Shown here piece after piece: positions 42,160-51,007 of a stretch of 64,000 nt of DNA. The translations under genes and the position numbers were made by a program. This stretch comes from Streptomyces sp. GESEQ-35. GTDB taxonomy: Bacteria > Actinomycetota > Actinomycetes > Streptomycetales > Streptomycetaceae. Below the pieces are notes generated by a model that saw nothing but the letters and a program-made list of their open reading frames with translations, searched no databases and was not told where the DNA came from. The stretch covers positions 248,001 to 312,000 of the forward strand of contig NZ_JAFFSX010000010.1 in NCBI RefSeq assembly GCF_017948485.1, written 5' to 3'. Numbering within the stretch: the first letter of the stretch is position 1; each line of letters begins with the position of its first letter.

Positions 42160-42681
42160 TCAGGCGCAGAGCACTCGGGTCTCGGGCGTGTACACCGGGC
42201 CGCCGCTGGTGCTCGTGCTGTCACTGAACTCGGCGTAGTAGTACGAGTAGAAGCCGATGTTCCCGTTGCAGCCGGAGTCGGCGGCGACCTGGAGGGTCAG
42301 TGTGACGGTCCGGCTCTGGCCGGGCGGGATGGTGGCGCCGTAGTTGGTGCCGAGGTCGGCGGGGCCGGTGCCGGAGCACGGGGTGGCGCCCTCGGCCGTG
42401 GCCAGAGTGCAGCCGGTGAAGCCGTACTTGAGGTCGGGCCGCTGGGTGGTCAGCCACGTCGGCTCGATCGTCTGGTGGATGAACCAGATGTCGTAGGTCT
42501 GGTTGTTGGTGATCGTCATCGACAGGTTCACCGTGCCGCCGGGGGTGGTGGTCGCGCTGTCGGTCGTGAAGGTGAGGTCGGCCGGCGCGGCCGCCTGGGC
42601 GCTGGGGGCCAGGCCGAACAAGGCGAGGGCGAGGGCGAGTACGGCGGTGAGGCCGAGGCGCCTCAGCAGTGTGGATCTCAT
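42160..42681 (-). CDS. Small secreted protein, Ig/CARDB-like
   Basis: 173 aa. Signal peptide (LTAVLALALALFGLAPSAQA-AA) followed by one all-beta domain (DLTFTTDSATTTPGGTVNLS; SRTVTLTLQVAADSG) with four Cys, two of them in TGCTLATAEGATPC. No catalytic motif. Unknown function; it could be a wall- or matrix-associated protein. ATG 42681 has no obvious Shine-Dalgarno sequence. It lies upstream of the polysaccharide operon on the same strand but 353 bp away, so co-transcription is uncertain. Confidence 0.7.
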   Translation of the reverse strand: MRSTLLRRLGLTAVLALALALFGLAPSAQAAAPADLTFTTDSATTTPGGTVNLSMTITNNQTYDIWFIHQTIEPTWLTTQRPDLKYGFTGCTLATAEGATPCSGTGPADLGTNYGATIPPGQSRTVTLTLQVAADSGCNGNIGFYSYYYAEFSDSTSTSGGPVYTPETRVLCA

Positions 42682-43081
42682 GGCCCGGGAGGCTAGGCAG
42701 CGGGCGAGGAAACCGTCTGCCCCGCCAGGAACACGGGAAACAGGAGGCGGCCGAAAGTGTGCACGCTGTGAAGGAGTCGTGACGGCGTCGTCACGCGACA
42801 TGGCTCGGTGAATCCCCGCACGACACCGCGCACGTGGGGGTGTCGTGGCGGCGGGGGTATGGCACCGGTCGACTCCCCGGAGTGACCGAGGGGGATTGGC
42901 GAAGATCGTGCGCCCCGGGCGTCGGCCGCGCACCTCACGTACCGACGACTTTCACATGGGCGCCACCAGGCCCTTCCCTGACGTTTGGTGCTCCTGGAAC
43001 ACTCCTTTCGCGCGCATTCCGTCACGAACCGACCGACAGGACGCGCAGTTCGACTCCGTCAGGACGAGAGGTCCCTCACCC
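42682..43081. promoter_or_regulatory. Divergent promoter region with CGTGAC palindrome
   Basis: 400 bp between the secreted-protein gene and the phospholipase gene; no gene seen. A perfect inverted repeat CGTGAC-GGCGTC-GTCACG lies at 42778-42795. The same hexamer, in the opposite arm order, occurs at 41956-41975. No Pho-box-like GTTCACC repeats were found before the phospholipase. Confidence 0.4.
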
Positions 43082-45133
43082 ATGCCTGAAGTCAACCGGC
43101 GCCGATTCCTCCAAGTGGCGGGCGCCACCACGGCGTTCGCCGCACTGTCGAGCAGTATCGAGCGCGCCGCCGCGCTCCCCGCCAACCACCGCACGGGGTC
43201 GATCGAGGACGTCGAGCACATCGTCGTCCTGATGCAGGAGAACCGTTCTTTCGACCACTACTTCGGCGCACTCCGAGGAGTCCGCGGCTTCGGCGACCCG
43301 CGGCCCGTGAGCCAGCAGAACGGCAAGTCCATCTGGTACCAGCCGAACGGCGCCAAGGACCTGCTGCCCTTCCACCCGGACGCCGACGACCTCGGCATGC
43401 AGTTCCTGGAGGGCCTGCCGCACTCCTGGCCCGACGGGCACTCCGCGTACAACCAGGGCAAGTACGACAACTGGGTCCCCGCCAAGGGCTCCACCACCAT
43501 GGCGTATCTGACCCGCGAGGACATTCCGTTCCACTACGCGCTCGCCGACAAGTTCACCATCTGCGACGCCTACCACTGCTCGTTCATCGGCTCGACCGAC
43601 CCGAACCGCTACTACATGTGGACGGGTTACACCGGCAACGACGGCACGGGCGGCGGCCCGGTCCTCGGCAACGACGAGCTCGGCTACGGCTGGACCACGT
43701 ACCCCGAGCGCCTCGAAGAGGCCGGGATCTCCTGGAAGATCTACCAGGACATCGGCGACGGCCTGGACGTGGCCGGCTCCTGGGGCTGGATCGAGGACGC
43801 GTACCGGGGCAACTACGGCGACAACTCGCTGCTCTACTTCAACAAGTACCGGGGCGCCAAGGCCGGCGACCCCTGGTACGACAAGGCCCGCACCGGCACC
43901 GACGTGAAGAACGGCGACGGCTACTTCGACCGGCTGAAGGCCGACGTCAAGGGGGGCAAGCTCCCGCAGATCTCCTGGATCGCCGCCCCCGAGGCGTTCT
44001 CCGAGCACTCCAACTGGCCCACGAACTACGGTGCCTGGTACATCTCGCAGGTCCTGGACGCGCTCACCTCCAACCCCGCGGTCTGGGCGAAGACGGCGCT
44101 GTTCATCACGTACGACGAGAACGACGGCTTCTTCGACCACGTCGTGCCGCCGCTGCCGCCCCGCTCGGCCGCCCAGGGCAAGTCCACGGTGGACGTCGAG
44201 CCGGACCTCTACAAGGGTGACGCCAACCGCGTCGCCGGTCCCTACGGCCTCGGCCCGCGCGTCCCGATGCTGGTCGTCTCGCCCTGGAGCAAGGGCGGCT
44301 ACGTCTGCTCCGAGACCCTCGACCACACCTCGATACTCCAGTTCATGGAGCGCCGCTTCGGGGTGCGCGAGACGAACATCTCGCCGTGGCGCCGGGCCGT
44401 CTGCGGTGACCTCACCTCCGCCTTCGACTTCTCCCGCAAGGACCCGCGCCCCGTCGAGCTGCCGGACACCGACGGCTACGAGCCGCCGGACCGCGTGCGG
44501 CACCCCGACTACAAGCCCACCCCGCCCGCCGACCCGCGCCTGCCCAAGCAGGAGCGCGGTCTGCGCCGGTCCCGGCCGCTCAGGTACGCCCCGTACGTGG
44601 ACGGTTCGGCCGATACCGCCGCCGGGAAGTTCACGCTCACCTTCGCCACGGGCGCCAAGGCGGGCGGCGCCTTCCACGTCACCTCCGGCAACCGCACCGA
44701 CGGCCCGTGGATGTACACCACCGAGGCGGGCAAGAGCATCGCCGACACCTGGAACTCGGCGTACTCGAACGGCTCGTACGACCTGACGGTCCACGGCCCG
44801 AACGGCTTCGTGCGCGCATTCAAGGGCGCCGACAAGACCGCCGGACCCGAGGTCACCGCCCGGCACCGGGGCGACGACCTGGAGCTGACCCTCACCAACA
44901 AGGGCTCCGCAACCGTGGAGCTGAAGGTCGCCGACGGCTACGGCGGCCGGACGCGGCGTTTCGTGGTGCGGCGCGGTGCCACCGTGCGGCACACCTTCGA
45001 CCTCGCGGTGAGCAAGCAGTGGTACGACCTGACGGTCACGTCCGACGCCGACTCCGCGTTCCTGCGCCGCTTCGCCGGACGGGTCGAGAACGGGCGTCCC
45101 GGGGTGAGCGACCCGGCCGTCATCACGGAGTGA
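43082..45133 (+). CDS. Tat-exported phosphocholine-type phospholipase C
   Basis: 683 aa. The twin-arginine signal (NRRRFLQVAGATTAFAALSS) directs folded export. The phosphoesterase domain (about 40-480) starts with VLMQENRSFDHYFGALRGVR and contains AYHCSFIGSTDPNR and FITYDENDGFFDHVVPPLP, the metal/active-site motifs of the PlcH/PlcN and acid-phosphatase AcpA superfamily. Two C-terminal DUF756 beta domains follow (about 500-590, 600-680). ATG 43082 is the only start that gives an N-terminal Tat motif. It hydrolyses phospholipid head groups outside the cell. Confidence 0.93.
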   Translation: MPEVNRRRFLQVAGATTAFAALSSSIERAAALPANHRTGSIEDVEHIVVLMQENRSFDHYFGALRGVRGFGDPRPVSQQNGKSIWYQPNGAKDLLPFHPDADDLGMQFLEGLPHSWPDGHSAYNQGKYDNWVPAKGSTTMAYLTREDIPFHYALADKFTICDAYHCSFIGSTDPNRYYMWTGYTGNDGTGGGPVLGNDELGYGWTTYPERLEEAGISWKIYQDIGDGLDVAGSWGWIEDAYRGNYGDNSLLYFNKYRGAKAGDPWYDKARTGTDVKNGDGYFDRLKADVKGGKLPQISWIAAPEAFSEHSNWPTNYGAWYISQVLDALTSNPAVWAKTALFITYDENDGFFDHVVPPLPPRSAAQGKSTVDVEPDLYKGDANRVAGPYGLGPRVPMLVVSPWSKGGYVCSETLDHTSILQFMERRFGVRETNISPWRRAVCGDLTSAFDFSRKDPRPVELPDTDGYEPPDRVRHPDYKPTPPADPRLPKQERGLRRSRPLRYAPYVDGSADTAAGKFTLTFATGAKAGGAFHVTSGNRTDGPWMYTTEAGKSIADTWNSAYSNGSYDLTVHGPNGFVRAFKGADKTAGPEVTARHRGDDLELTLTNKGSATVELKVADGYGGRTRRFVVRRGATVRHTFDLAVSKQWYDLTVTSDADSAFLRRFAGRVENGRPGVSDPAVITE

Positions 45134-45221
45134 CCGTCACCGCGACGGGGCGGTAAAGCCTGATGCGTACCGGATCGCGGGGGCTGGCCAGGTGCAGGTG
45201 TGCTCGGGATAGTGTGCCCCG

Positions 45222-46043
45222 GTGACCACGCATTCGAACACACCTTCAGGCTGGTACGTCGATCCGCACGGCGCGCCCCGGACCCTCCGTTACTGGGACG
45301 GCGCGCAGTGGACCGAGCACACCGCGCCGGACCAACAGGCGCAGCATGCGGGGCAGGTGCCGCAGCAGCCTGCCGGTCCGGATCCGCGGGTGCAGCGTCA
45401 GGTGCAGCAGCAGGCCGGAGTCGCCGGGGGCGGCTCCGGCGGCGGCACCCTGTTCACCGAGCCGGTCCTGGTGGTGAACCAGAAGGCCAAGCTGATCGAG
45501 TTGACCAACGAGTACAAGGTCATGGACCAGCACGGCAACCAGGTCGGCTCGGTCGTCCAGGTCGGGCAGGGCGCGTTGAAGAAGGTGCTGCGCTTCTTCG
45601 CCAGCCTCGACCAGTTCATGACGCACCGGCTGGAGATCCGCGACGCCTACGGCCGGCCGGTGCTGTTGCTGACCCGGCCGCGCAAGTTCCTCAAGTCCCG
45701 GGTGATCGTGGCGCGTCCGGACGGGCAGCCGGTCGGTGAGATCGCCCAGCAGAACGTCTTCGGGAAGATCAACTTCGCGATGAAGGTGAACGGGCAGCAG
45801 GTCGGTGCGATCAGGGCGGAGAACTGGCGGGCCTGGAACTTCGCGATCGTGGACCACGCCGACAACGAGGTGGCCCGGATCACCAAGACCTGGGAAGGCC
45901 TCGCCAAGACGATGTTCACGACCGCGGACAACTACGTCCTCCAGGTCCACTACCAGCTGCCCGAGCCCCTGCTGAGCCTTGTGGTCGCGACGGCGCTGAC
46001 CGTCGACACGGCACTCAAGCAGGACAAGCGTGGCATGGGCTGA
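45222..46043 (+). CDS. DUF2510 + phospholipid scramblase/LURP-one-related protein
   Basis: 273 aa. N-terminal DUF2510 motif (GWYVDPHGAPRTLRYWDGAQ with WTEHT), a Gln/Pro-rich linker, then a scramblase-like tubby-type barrel (about 75-273; LVVNQKAKLIELTNEYKVMD, GEIAQQNVFGKINFAM, WNFAIVDHADNEVARITKTW). The C-terminal hydrophobic helix may attach to membrane. The function of bacterial members is unclear. GTG 45222. It follows the phospholipase by 88 bp on the same strand. Confidence 0.8.
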   Translation: MTTHSNTPSGWYVDPHGAPRTLRYWDGAQWTEHTAPDQQAQHAGQVPQQPAGPDPRVQRQVQQQAGVAGGGSGGGTLFTEPVLVVNQKAKLIELTNEYKVMDQHGNQVGSVVQVGQGALKKVLRFFASLDQFMTHRLEIRDAYGRPVLLLTRPRKFLKSRVIVARPDGQPVGEIAQQNVFGKINFAMKVNGQQVGAIRAENWRAWNFAIVDHADNEVARITKTWEGLAKTMFTTADNYVLQVHYQLPEPLLSLVVATALTVDTALKQDKRGMG

Positions 46044-46049
46044 CCCGGC

Positions 46050-47006
46050 TCACAGCGGTGTGAGGTGCCCCGGTCCTGGTTGCCGGAGCACCAGCGCCGG
46101 GTCCGGCGACGGGGTCGCGGGCGCCAACGCCGGTTCCGGTGACGCAGATTCGGCCTCCAGGGCGAGTACGGCGGCCACCGGGTGGTTCTCGGGGGTCACC
46201 CGGGTCAGCAGCACCACACCCCACGACGCCAGCGCCGCTCCCGCGAGCGCGAGGAGCACGCCGAGCACCCCGCCGTGCAGCCCCTCGCCCAGCAGCGACA
46301 GCCCGATCACCGCGGCGGCCATCGGGTTCGCCAGCGTCACCACCGCCAGCGGGGCGCCGAGGCCGCCCCGGTAGGCGAACTGCGACAGCAGCAACCCGCC
46401 GACGGCGAAGACCGCGACGAGCAGCGCCACTCCGATCACCTGCCAGCTCAGGAGCGGGCCCGAACCGTCCGTCGCGGCGACCGTCACGGTCTGCGTGAGT
46501 GCGGACCCGACCCCCGAGGCGAAGCCGGACGCGGTGGCGTGCCGCAGCCCCGACCGGTCGCCCGGCCGCCCCAGCACGCCGATCAGCGCCGCGCTCACGC
46601 CCGCGACCGCCAGCGCCTCCGACACGCTCAGCACCTGGCCGGGCTCGGACCCGGACGCCACGACGAGGATCGCGGCCAGCCCGACGAGCGTGAACGCCGT
46701 CCCCCGCCACTCCACCGCGCTGACCCGCCGCCCGGCCAGCCGCGCACCCATCGGCACCGCGGCGACCAGCGTGAGCGCACCCAGCGGCTGTACGACGGTC
46801 AGCGGACCGTAGCGGAGGGCCACGACGTGCATGACCGCGCCGGAAGCGTTCAGCGCGACCGAGGACCACCAGGCGCCGGTGCCGAGCAGCCGCAGCAGAC
46901 TCGTCCCCTGCGTCCGGGAGGCCAGCCGTTCCTGGGCGACGGCCGCGGCCGCGTAGGCGACGGCGGAGAACAGGGACAGGATGACGGCGACCAGCGTGCC
47001 GCTCAT
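46050..47006 (-). CDS. DMT (EamA-like) membrane transporter
   Basis: 318 aa with about nine or ten membrane helices; two inverted halves of the drug/metabolite transporter fold (AAAAVAQERLASRTQG; ALRYGPLTVVQPLGALTLVA; RGGLGAPLAVVTLANPMAAA). A long Pro/Ala-rich C-tail follows. The start ATG overlaps the stop of the PAP2 gene (ATGA). Substrate unknown. Confidence 0.85.
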   Translation of the reverse strand: MSGTLVAVILSLFSAVAYAAAAVAQERLASRTQGTSLLRLLGTGAWWSSVALNASGAVMHVVALRYGPLTVVQPLGALTLVAAVPMGARLAGRRVSAVEWRGTAFTLVGLAAILVVASGSEPGQVLSVSEALAVAGVSAALIGVLGRPGDRSGLRHATASGFASGVGSALTQTVTVAATDGSGPLLSWQVIGVALLVAVFAVGGLLLSQFAYRGGLGAPLAVVTLANPMAAAVIGLSLLGEGLHGGVLGVLLALAGAALASWGVVLLTRVTPENHPVAAVLALEAESASPEPALAPATPSPDPALVLRQPGPGHLTPL

Positions 47007-47806
47007 CGTCCGGCCCCCACCAGCACGTGCTCGTCGGCGGGTGCGAGTGCCTGCTGACCGCGTCCGGCTGTGGTCGTCGTCCGGTGCGGCAGATGGATCA
47101 CGGCGAGGGCGAGGCCGAGCATGGCCGCGGCCACGATCGCGTCGAGCCAGTAGTGGTTCGCCGTTCCCACGATCACCAGCAGTGTCAGCATCGGATGCAG
47201 CAGCCACAGCCAGCGCCAGCGCGACCGCGTCGCCACGATCAGCCCGATCGCCACCATCAAGGCCCAGCCGAAGTGCAGCGACGGCATCGCCGCGAACTGG
47301 TTCGACAGGGTGTCCGTCTGCGGTGAGCCGTACACGGATGGTCCGTAGACGTGCGCGGTGTCCACCAGGCCGGTCGCGGCCAGCATCCGCGGCGGGGCGA
47401 GCGGGAACACCAGGTGCACCACCAGCGCGGCCCCGGTGACCGCGGCGAGGACGCGGCGGGTCCAGACGTAGTGCGCCGGGCGCCGCAGATACAGCCAGAT
47501 CAGGAAGGCCGCGGTGGCCGGGAAATGGACGGTGGCGTAGTAGGTGTTCGCGAGGTGCACCAGCGCGTCGTTGTGCAGGAGCAGCGACTGCACCGCACCT
47601 TCGCCGGGGAGATGTACCGCTCGTTCCAGGTCCCACACCTGGTGCGCGTTGCGGAAGGCTTCGCCGGTGTGGCCCGTCGCCAGCATGCGGCCGAACTTGT
47701 AGACGAGGAAGAGCCCTGCGACGAGCAGGAGCTCACGGACGAGCGGCGGCCGCGCTATCGCGTCGGCATCGGCTTCGGCTTCGACAGGCTCGGTGCGGGC
47801 ATTCAT
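47003..47806 (-). CDS. PAP2-superfamily membrane phosphatase / inositolphosphotransferase-like
   Basis: 267 aa with about six membrane helices. The PAP2 catalytic motifs are partly visible: MPSLHFGWALMVAIG (C2) and GTANHYWLDAIVAAAMLG (C3, nucleophile His and Asp), preceded by RRPAHYVWTRR. This arrangement is that of the Aur1/Ipt1-type phosphotransferases found in actinobacteria. ATG 47806 follows GAAAGGGCCGGGG; an upstream start would place the operators inside the gene. Divergent from a TetR gene that probably represses it together with the DMT gene. Confidence 0.85.
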   Translation of the reverse strand: MNARTEPVEAEADADAIARPPLVRELLLVAGLFLVYKFGRMLATGHTGEAFRNAHQVWDLERAVHLPGEGAVQSLLLHNDALVHLANTYYATVHFPATAAFLIWLYLRRPAHYVWTRRVLAAVTGAALVVHLVFPLAPPRMLAATGLVDTAHVYGPSVYGSPQTDTLSNQFAAMPSLHFGWALMVAIGLIVATRSRWRWLWLLHPMLTLLVIVGTANHYWLDAIVAAAMLGLALAVIHLPHRTTTTAGRGQQALAPADEHVLVGAGR

Positions 47807-47837
47807 CCCCCGGCCCTTTCTCGCTGACGGTGGTGCG

Positions 47838-47945
47838 TGTCGATACGGACCTGTACCGATACGACTCGGTGCCGATACTAGACCGTTTCGATACGCCACT
47901 GTACCGATACAATCGAGTACCGGTACAGTGGCGTATCGATAGACG
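47838..47945. promoter_or_regulatory. Multi-palindrome TetR operator region
   Basis: A perfect 18-bp inverted repeat has arms at 47888-47905 and 47922-47939 with a 16-nt centre. CTGTACCGATAC occurs twice (47851-47862, 47899-47910), GTGCCGATAC at 47870-47879, and GTACCGGTAC lies in the centre. At least six CGATAC/GTATCG words fall within 105 bp. It sits between the PAP2 and tetR starts, so it should hold both promoters and the repressor sites. Confidence 0.7.
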
Positions 47946-48004
47946 TACGACACACAGGAGTACAGACCCCTCGGGGCGCTGTTTCTGAGCGAGGAGAAGA
48001 GACC

Positions 48005-48619
48005 ATGACGTCGCAGGACGCGGACGGACCGGACACGGTCGTCGCCTCGCGCCGCTCCAAGCTCACGCCCGAGCGTGAGCAGGAGTTCTTCGACGCCGTG
48101 ATCGAACAGATCCGCAGCTGCGGATATGACGCCGTGACCATGGACGGCGTCGCCGCCAGCACCCGGTGCAGCAAGTCCACGCTCTACCGGCAGTGGAAGA
48201 CCAAGCCCCAGTTCGTGGCGGCCGCGCTGCGCTCGAACCGCGAGGTCCGCTTCGCGGGCATCGACACCGGATCACTCGCCGAGGACCTGCGCGAGGTCGC
48301 GCGCGCCGCGGCCGTGTGGGGGACGAAGGACACCTCGCTCCTCCAGGCGCTCGGCCACGCCGTCATGCAGGACAAGGAGCTCCAGCAGGCGCTGCGCGAG
48401 GCGCTCGTCGAGCCGGAGATCGCCGCGCTGGAGGCGATCCTCCGGCGCGGGGTCGAGCGGGGCGAGATCGCGGCCGACCATCCGGCGCTGCCGTATGTCC
48501 CGGCGCAGATGTTCGGTGTCCAGCGGGTGCGACCGGTACTCGAGGGGGAATATGCCGACCCCGACTACCTCTTGAGGTTTGTGGAGGCCGCCGTGCTGCC
48601 GGCACTCGGCCTGACCTGA
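48005..48619 (+). CDS. TetR-family regulator
   Basis: 204 aa. N-terminal HTH: TPEREQEFFDAVIEQIRSCG, VTMDGVAASTRCSKSTLYRQ, WKTKPQFVAAAL; the C-terminal domain is of the TetR_C type (LEAILRRGVERGEIAADHP). Divergent from the PAP2-DMT pair over a palindrome-rich region, so it is most likely their repressor and autoregulator. Confidence 0.9.
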   Translation: MTSQDADGPDTVVASRRSKLTPEREQEFFDAVIEQIRSCGYDAVTMDGVAASTRCSKSTLYRQWKTKPQFVAAALRSNREVRFAGIDTGSLAEDLREVARAAAVWGTKDTSLLQALGHAVMQDKELQQALREALVEPEIAALEAILRRGVERGEIAADHPALPYVPAQMFGVQRVRPVLEGEYADPDYLLRFVEAAVLPALGLT

Positions 48620-48700
48620 GACCCAGGCCGCCGTCCACGGGATGACTGGACGGTGACCTGCTCGCGCCGCACCGTGGGGACGGGGGCGGCGCGCACCCCC

Positions 48701-48747
48701 CGGCCGGGTGGGGTTCCTCTTGAGCGGAGGGGCGCCCCACCCGGCCG
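48701..48747. terminator. Bidirectional terminator hairpin
   Basis: CGGCCGGGTGGGG (48701-48713) and CCCCACCCGGCCG (48735-48747) form a perfect 13-bp stem with a 21-nt loop that can itself pair. It lies between the convergent tetR gene and the DUF2510 membrane-protein gene. Confidence 0.75.
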
Positions 48748-48774
48748 ACTGGTGTCCGGGGTGCGGAAAACGGC

Positions 48775-49779
48775 TCAGACGTCCTGGCCGCTGCCGCCTC
48801 CGGTGGACACCTTGATGCCCTTGGTTATCTCGTCGATCACCGTCTGCTTCTCAGCGACGTCGACGCCGAACCGGACGACGACGATCTGCTCGGGGTTCGC
48901 GGGGGAGGGGAAGGCGAGCGACTCGACGTACCCGTCGGAGCCCTTGCTGGTGACCGCCTTCCAGCGGACCTGGTAGCCCTTCTGGCCGGCCACGGTGACC
49001 GCCTTGGAGGCCAGCACCTCGTGCGAGGTGATCTCGCCGTAGGTCTTACCGCCGTACGACTGCTCGGCGTTGACCGTGATGTCCGCCTTGGCGACCTCCT
49101 CGGCCGTGCTGCCGTCGGTGCCGAGCGCGAGGGCGGGCGCCGAGTACGCGCCACCCTTCGTGCAGGACGCGGAGGTGTCGCCGGGGCACTTGTAGGAGTC
49201 GTTCGACGTGACCGACGCGCCGACCGTCAGCTCCTGGCCGTACCAGTCGTCGGGGATGGGGATGCTGATCCCGCTGATCGCGTCGGCGACCGATCCGCTC
49301 TCGATCTTCGGAGCCTCTGACTCCTCGGGTGAGGGCGAGGCACCGCCGGAGCCGCCGTCACCGCCGGAGCCGCCGTCACCGCCGTCGCCGAACGGACCGC
49401 CTTGTCCACCGGAACCGCCCTGGCCGCCCTGCCCGCCCGGCGCCTGCTGCGAGTCCGCGGCGTTGCCGCTCCCGCCGTCGTCGCCGGACAGCGCGAACAC
49501 GCCCACGCCGATGCTCGCGAGGACCGCGGCCGCCACCGCGACGGCTATGCCCGTACGCAGCCCGCGCCGCGTACCGGAGGGCGGCTGGGCGGGATAGGCG
49601 GGGTATATGGGATACGCACCGCCCGCCTGCGGCTGGGCCGGGCCACTCCATGCGGCGCCCGACCCCGCGGGGCGAGTCTGGTCCGTCCATGCCTGGCCGT
49701 CCCACCAACGCTCGGTGGGGGGACCGTCACTTGTCTGCCCGGGGTCGGGGTGCCACCCCGGAGGAGTCGCCTGCGTCAT
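48775..49779 (-). CDS. DUF2510 single-pass membrane protein with Gly-rich linker
   Basis: 334 aa. DUF2510 motif at the N-terminus (GWHPDPGQTSDGPPTERWWD then GQAWTDQ), a Pro/Tyr-rich segment, one membrane helix (GIAVAVAAAVLASIGVGVFA), a Gly/Asp/Ser linker encoded by short repeats (GGDGGSGGDGGSGG) and an extracytoplasmic domain (about 170-334; ISIPIPDDWYGQELTV) with two Cys. Unknown function; Streptomyces genomes carry several proteins of this layout. ATG 49779. Confidence 0.8.
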   Translation of the reverse strand: MTQATPPGWHPDPGQTSDGPPTERWWDGQAWTDQTRPAGSGAAWSGPAQPQAGGAYPIYPAYPAQPPSGTRRGLRTGIAVAVAAAVLASIGVGVFALSGDDGGSGNAADSQQAPGGQGGQGGSGGQGGPFGDGGDGGSGGDGGSGGASPSPEESEAPKIESGSVADAISGISIPIPDDWYGQELTVGASVTSNDSYKCPGDTSASCTKGGAYSAPALALGTDGSTAEEVAKADITVNAEQSYGGKTYGEITSHEVLASKAVTVAGQKGYQVRWKAVTSKGSDGYVESLAFPSPANPEQIVVVRFGVDVAEKQTVIDEITKGIKVSTGGGSGQDV

Positions 49780-49848
49780 GGGCCCACCGTACGAGGTGTC
49801 GGTGAAAGGCGGATGAGAGGGCCGGGATCACAATCGGCGCGGGTGTGC

Positions 49849-51003
49849 TCATTCCAGGATGAGTCGTACGGGGGATTCGGACGCCGGTGCCGGAAGGCGC
49901 AGTCCGTCCCGGCCGGGGGTCACCGAACCGAGCACGCGCGCGTGCCGTGCGCCCGTGCCCGCAGGATCCGTACCGGGCAGCCCGTGCGCGGTGAGGAACC
50001 CGAGGACCGCGAACGCGTACGCCTCCTTCGCGTCCGACGGCAGCCCCAGCTCGTCGGAGGTGCCCAGCGCCACCCCCGGCAGCAGCGCGGCGAGGTTCGC
50101 CATCAGCACCGGATTGCGGGTCCCGCCGCCCGAGGCGATCACCTCCGTGGCGCCCACCCGGCGCACGGCGTCGGTGACCGTCCGGGCCGTCAGCATGGTC
50201 AGCGTGGCGAGCACGTCCTCGGCGGGCAGCGTCCCCAACCCGGCGAGCGCCGCATGCAGATGGCCGAGGTGAAACAGCTCCTTGCCGGTCGTCTTCGGCG
50301 CGGGCAGCGCGTAGTAGGGCTCGGCCAGCAGCCGCTGAAGCAGAAGTGCGTGCACCCGGCCGCGGGCCGCCAGCGCCCCGTCCGCGTCGCACTCCAGGCG
50401 CCCGCCGCTGAACCCCCGGGCCGCCGCGTCGATCAGCGCGCACCCCGGACCGGTGTCGAACGCGGTCCCGTCGGGCGCGGTCAGATTGGCGATGCCTCCG
50501 ATGTTCAGTGCGACCGGCGTCCCGGGTCGGCCGCGCAGCCACAGCCGGTCGACCAGTCCGACCAGCGGTGCGCCCTGGCCGCCGGCGGCGATGTCGCGCG
50601 GCCGGAAGTCGGCGACCACGGGCAGCCCGGTCGCCTCGGCGATCCAGGCGGGCTGCCCGAGCTGAAGGGTGCCGTGCACCCGCCCGTCCGTCACCCAGTG
50701 GTAGACGGTCTGCCCGTGCGAGGCGACCAACTCGGCCCGCCCCTCGCACAGTTCACGGCCGGCCCGCACGGCTGCCGCCGCGAAGGCCTGTCCGATCCGG
50801 GTGTCCAGCCGGCACACCTCGGCCATCCGGACGGCTCCGGGCGGCAGCGCCGTGACGAGCGCGTCCCGCAGCCCGTCGTCGTACGGCTCGCTCACCATCC
50901 CGAGCCGTTTCAGTACGAGCGTGTCCCCGACGAGGTCCAGATCGGCCGCCGCCGCGTCGATGGCGTCGTACGACGTGCCCGACATCAGGCCGATCACCCG
51001 CAT
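49849..51003 (-). CDS. anmK: Anhydro-N-acetylmuramic acid kinase
   Basis: 384 aa, the usual AnmK length. Motifs: GLMSGTSYDAIDAA at the N-terminus, ASHGQTVYHW, DFRPRDIAAGGQGAPLVG and IASGGGTRNPVLM for ATP binding. It hydrolyses and phosphorylates the 1,6-anhydro ring of anhydro-MurNAc to MurNAc-6-P during cell-wall recycling. It begins 4 bp after the MFS gene stop, so the two probably form an operon, suggesting (not proving) import of a wall-derived or related solute. Confidence 0.93.
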   Translation of the reverse strand: MRVIGLMSGTSYDAIDAAAADLDLVGDTLVLKRLGMVSEPYDDGLRDALVTALPPGAVRMAEVCRLDTRIGQAFAAAAVRAGRELCEGRAELVASHGQTVYHWVTDGRVHGTLQLGQPAWIAEATGLPVVADFRPRDIAAGGQGAPLVGLVDRLWLRGRPGTPVALNIGGIANLTAPDGTAFDTGPGCALIDAAARGFSGGRLECDADGALAARGRVHALLLQRLLAEPYYALPAPKTTGKELFHLGHLHAALAGLGTLPAEDVLATLTMLTARTVTDAVRRVGATEVIASGGGTRNPVLMANLAALLPGVALGTSDELGLPSDAKEAYAFAVLGFLTAHGLPGTDPAGTGARHARVLGSVTPGRDGLRLPAPASESPVRLILE

Positions 51004-51007
51004 CGTC

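Noticed and set aside
42160..45133. Long minus-strand frame opposite the phospholipase gene
   Set aside because: No motifs, no RBS, and amino-acid composition typical of an antisense frame; the plus strand has Tat signal, active-site motifs and DUF756 domains.
43082..46043. Pho-box control of the phospholipase
   Set aside because: No GTTCACC-type direct repeats were found in 42682-43081.
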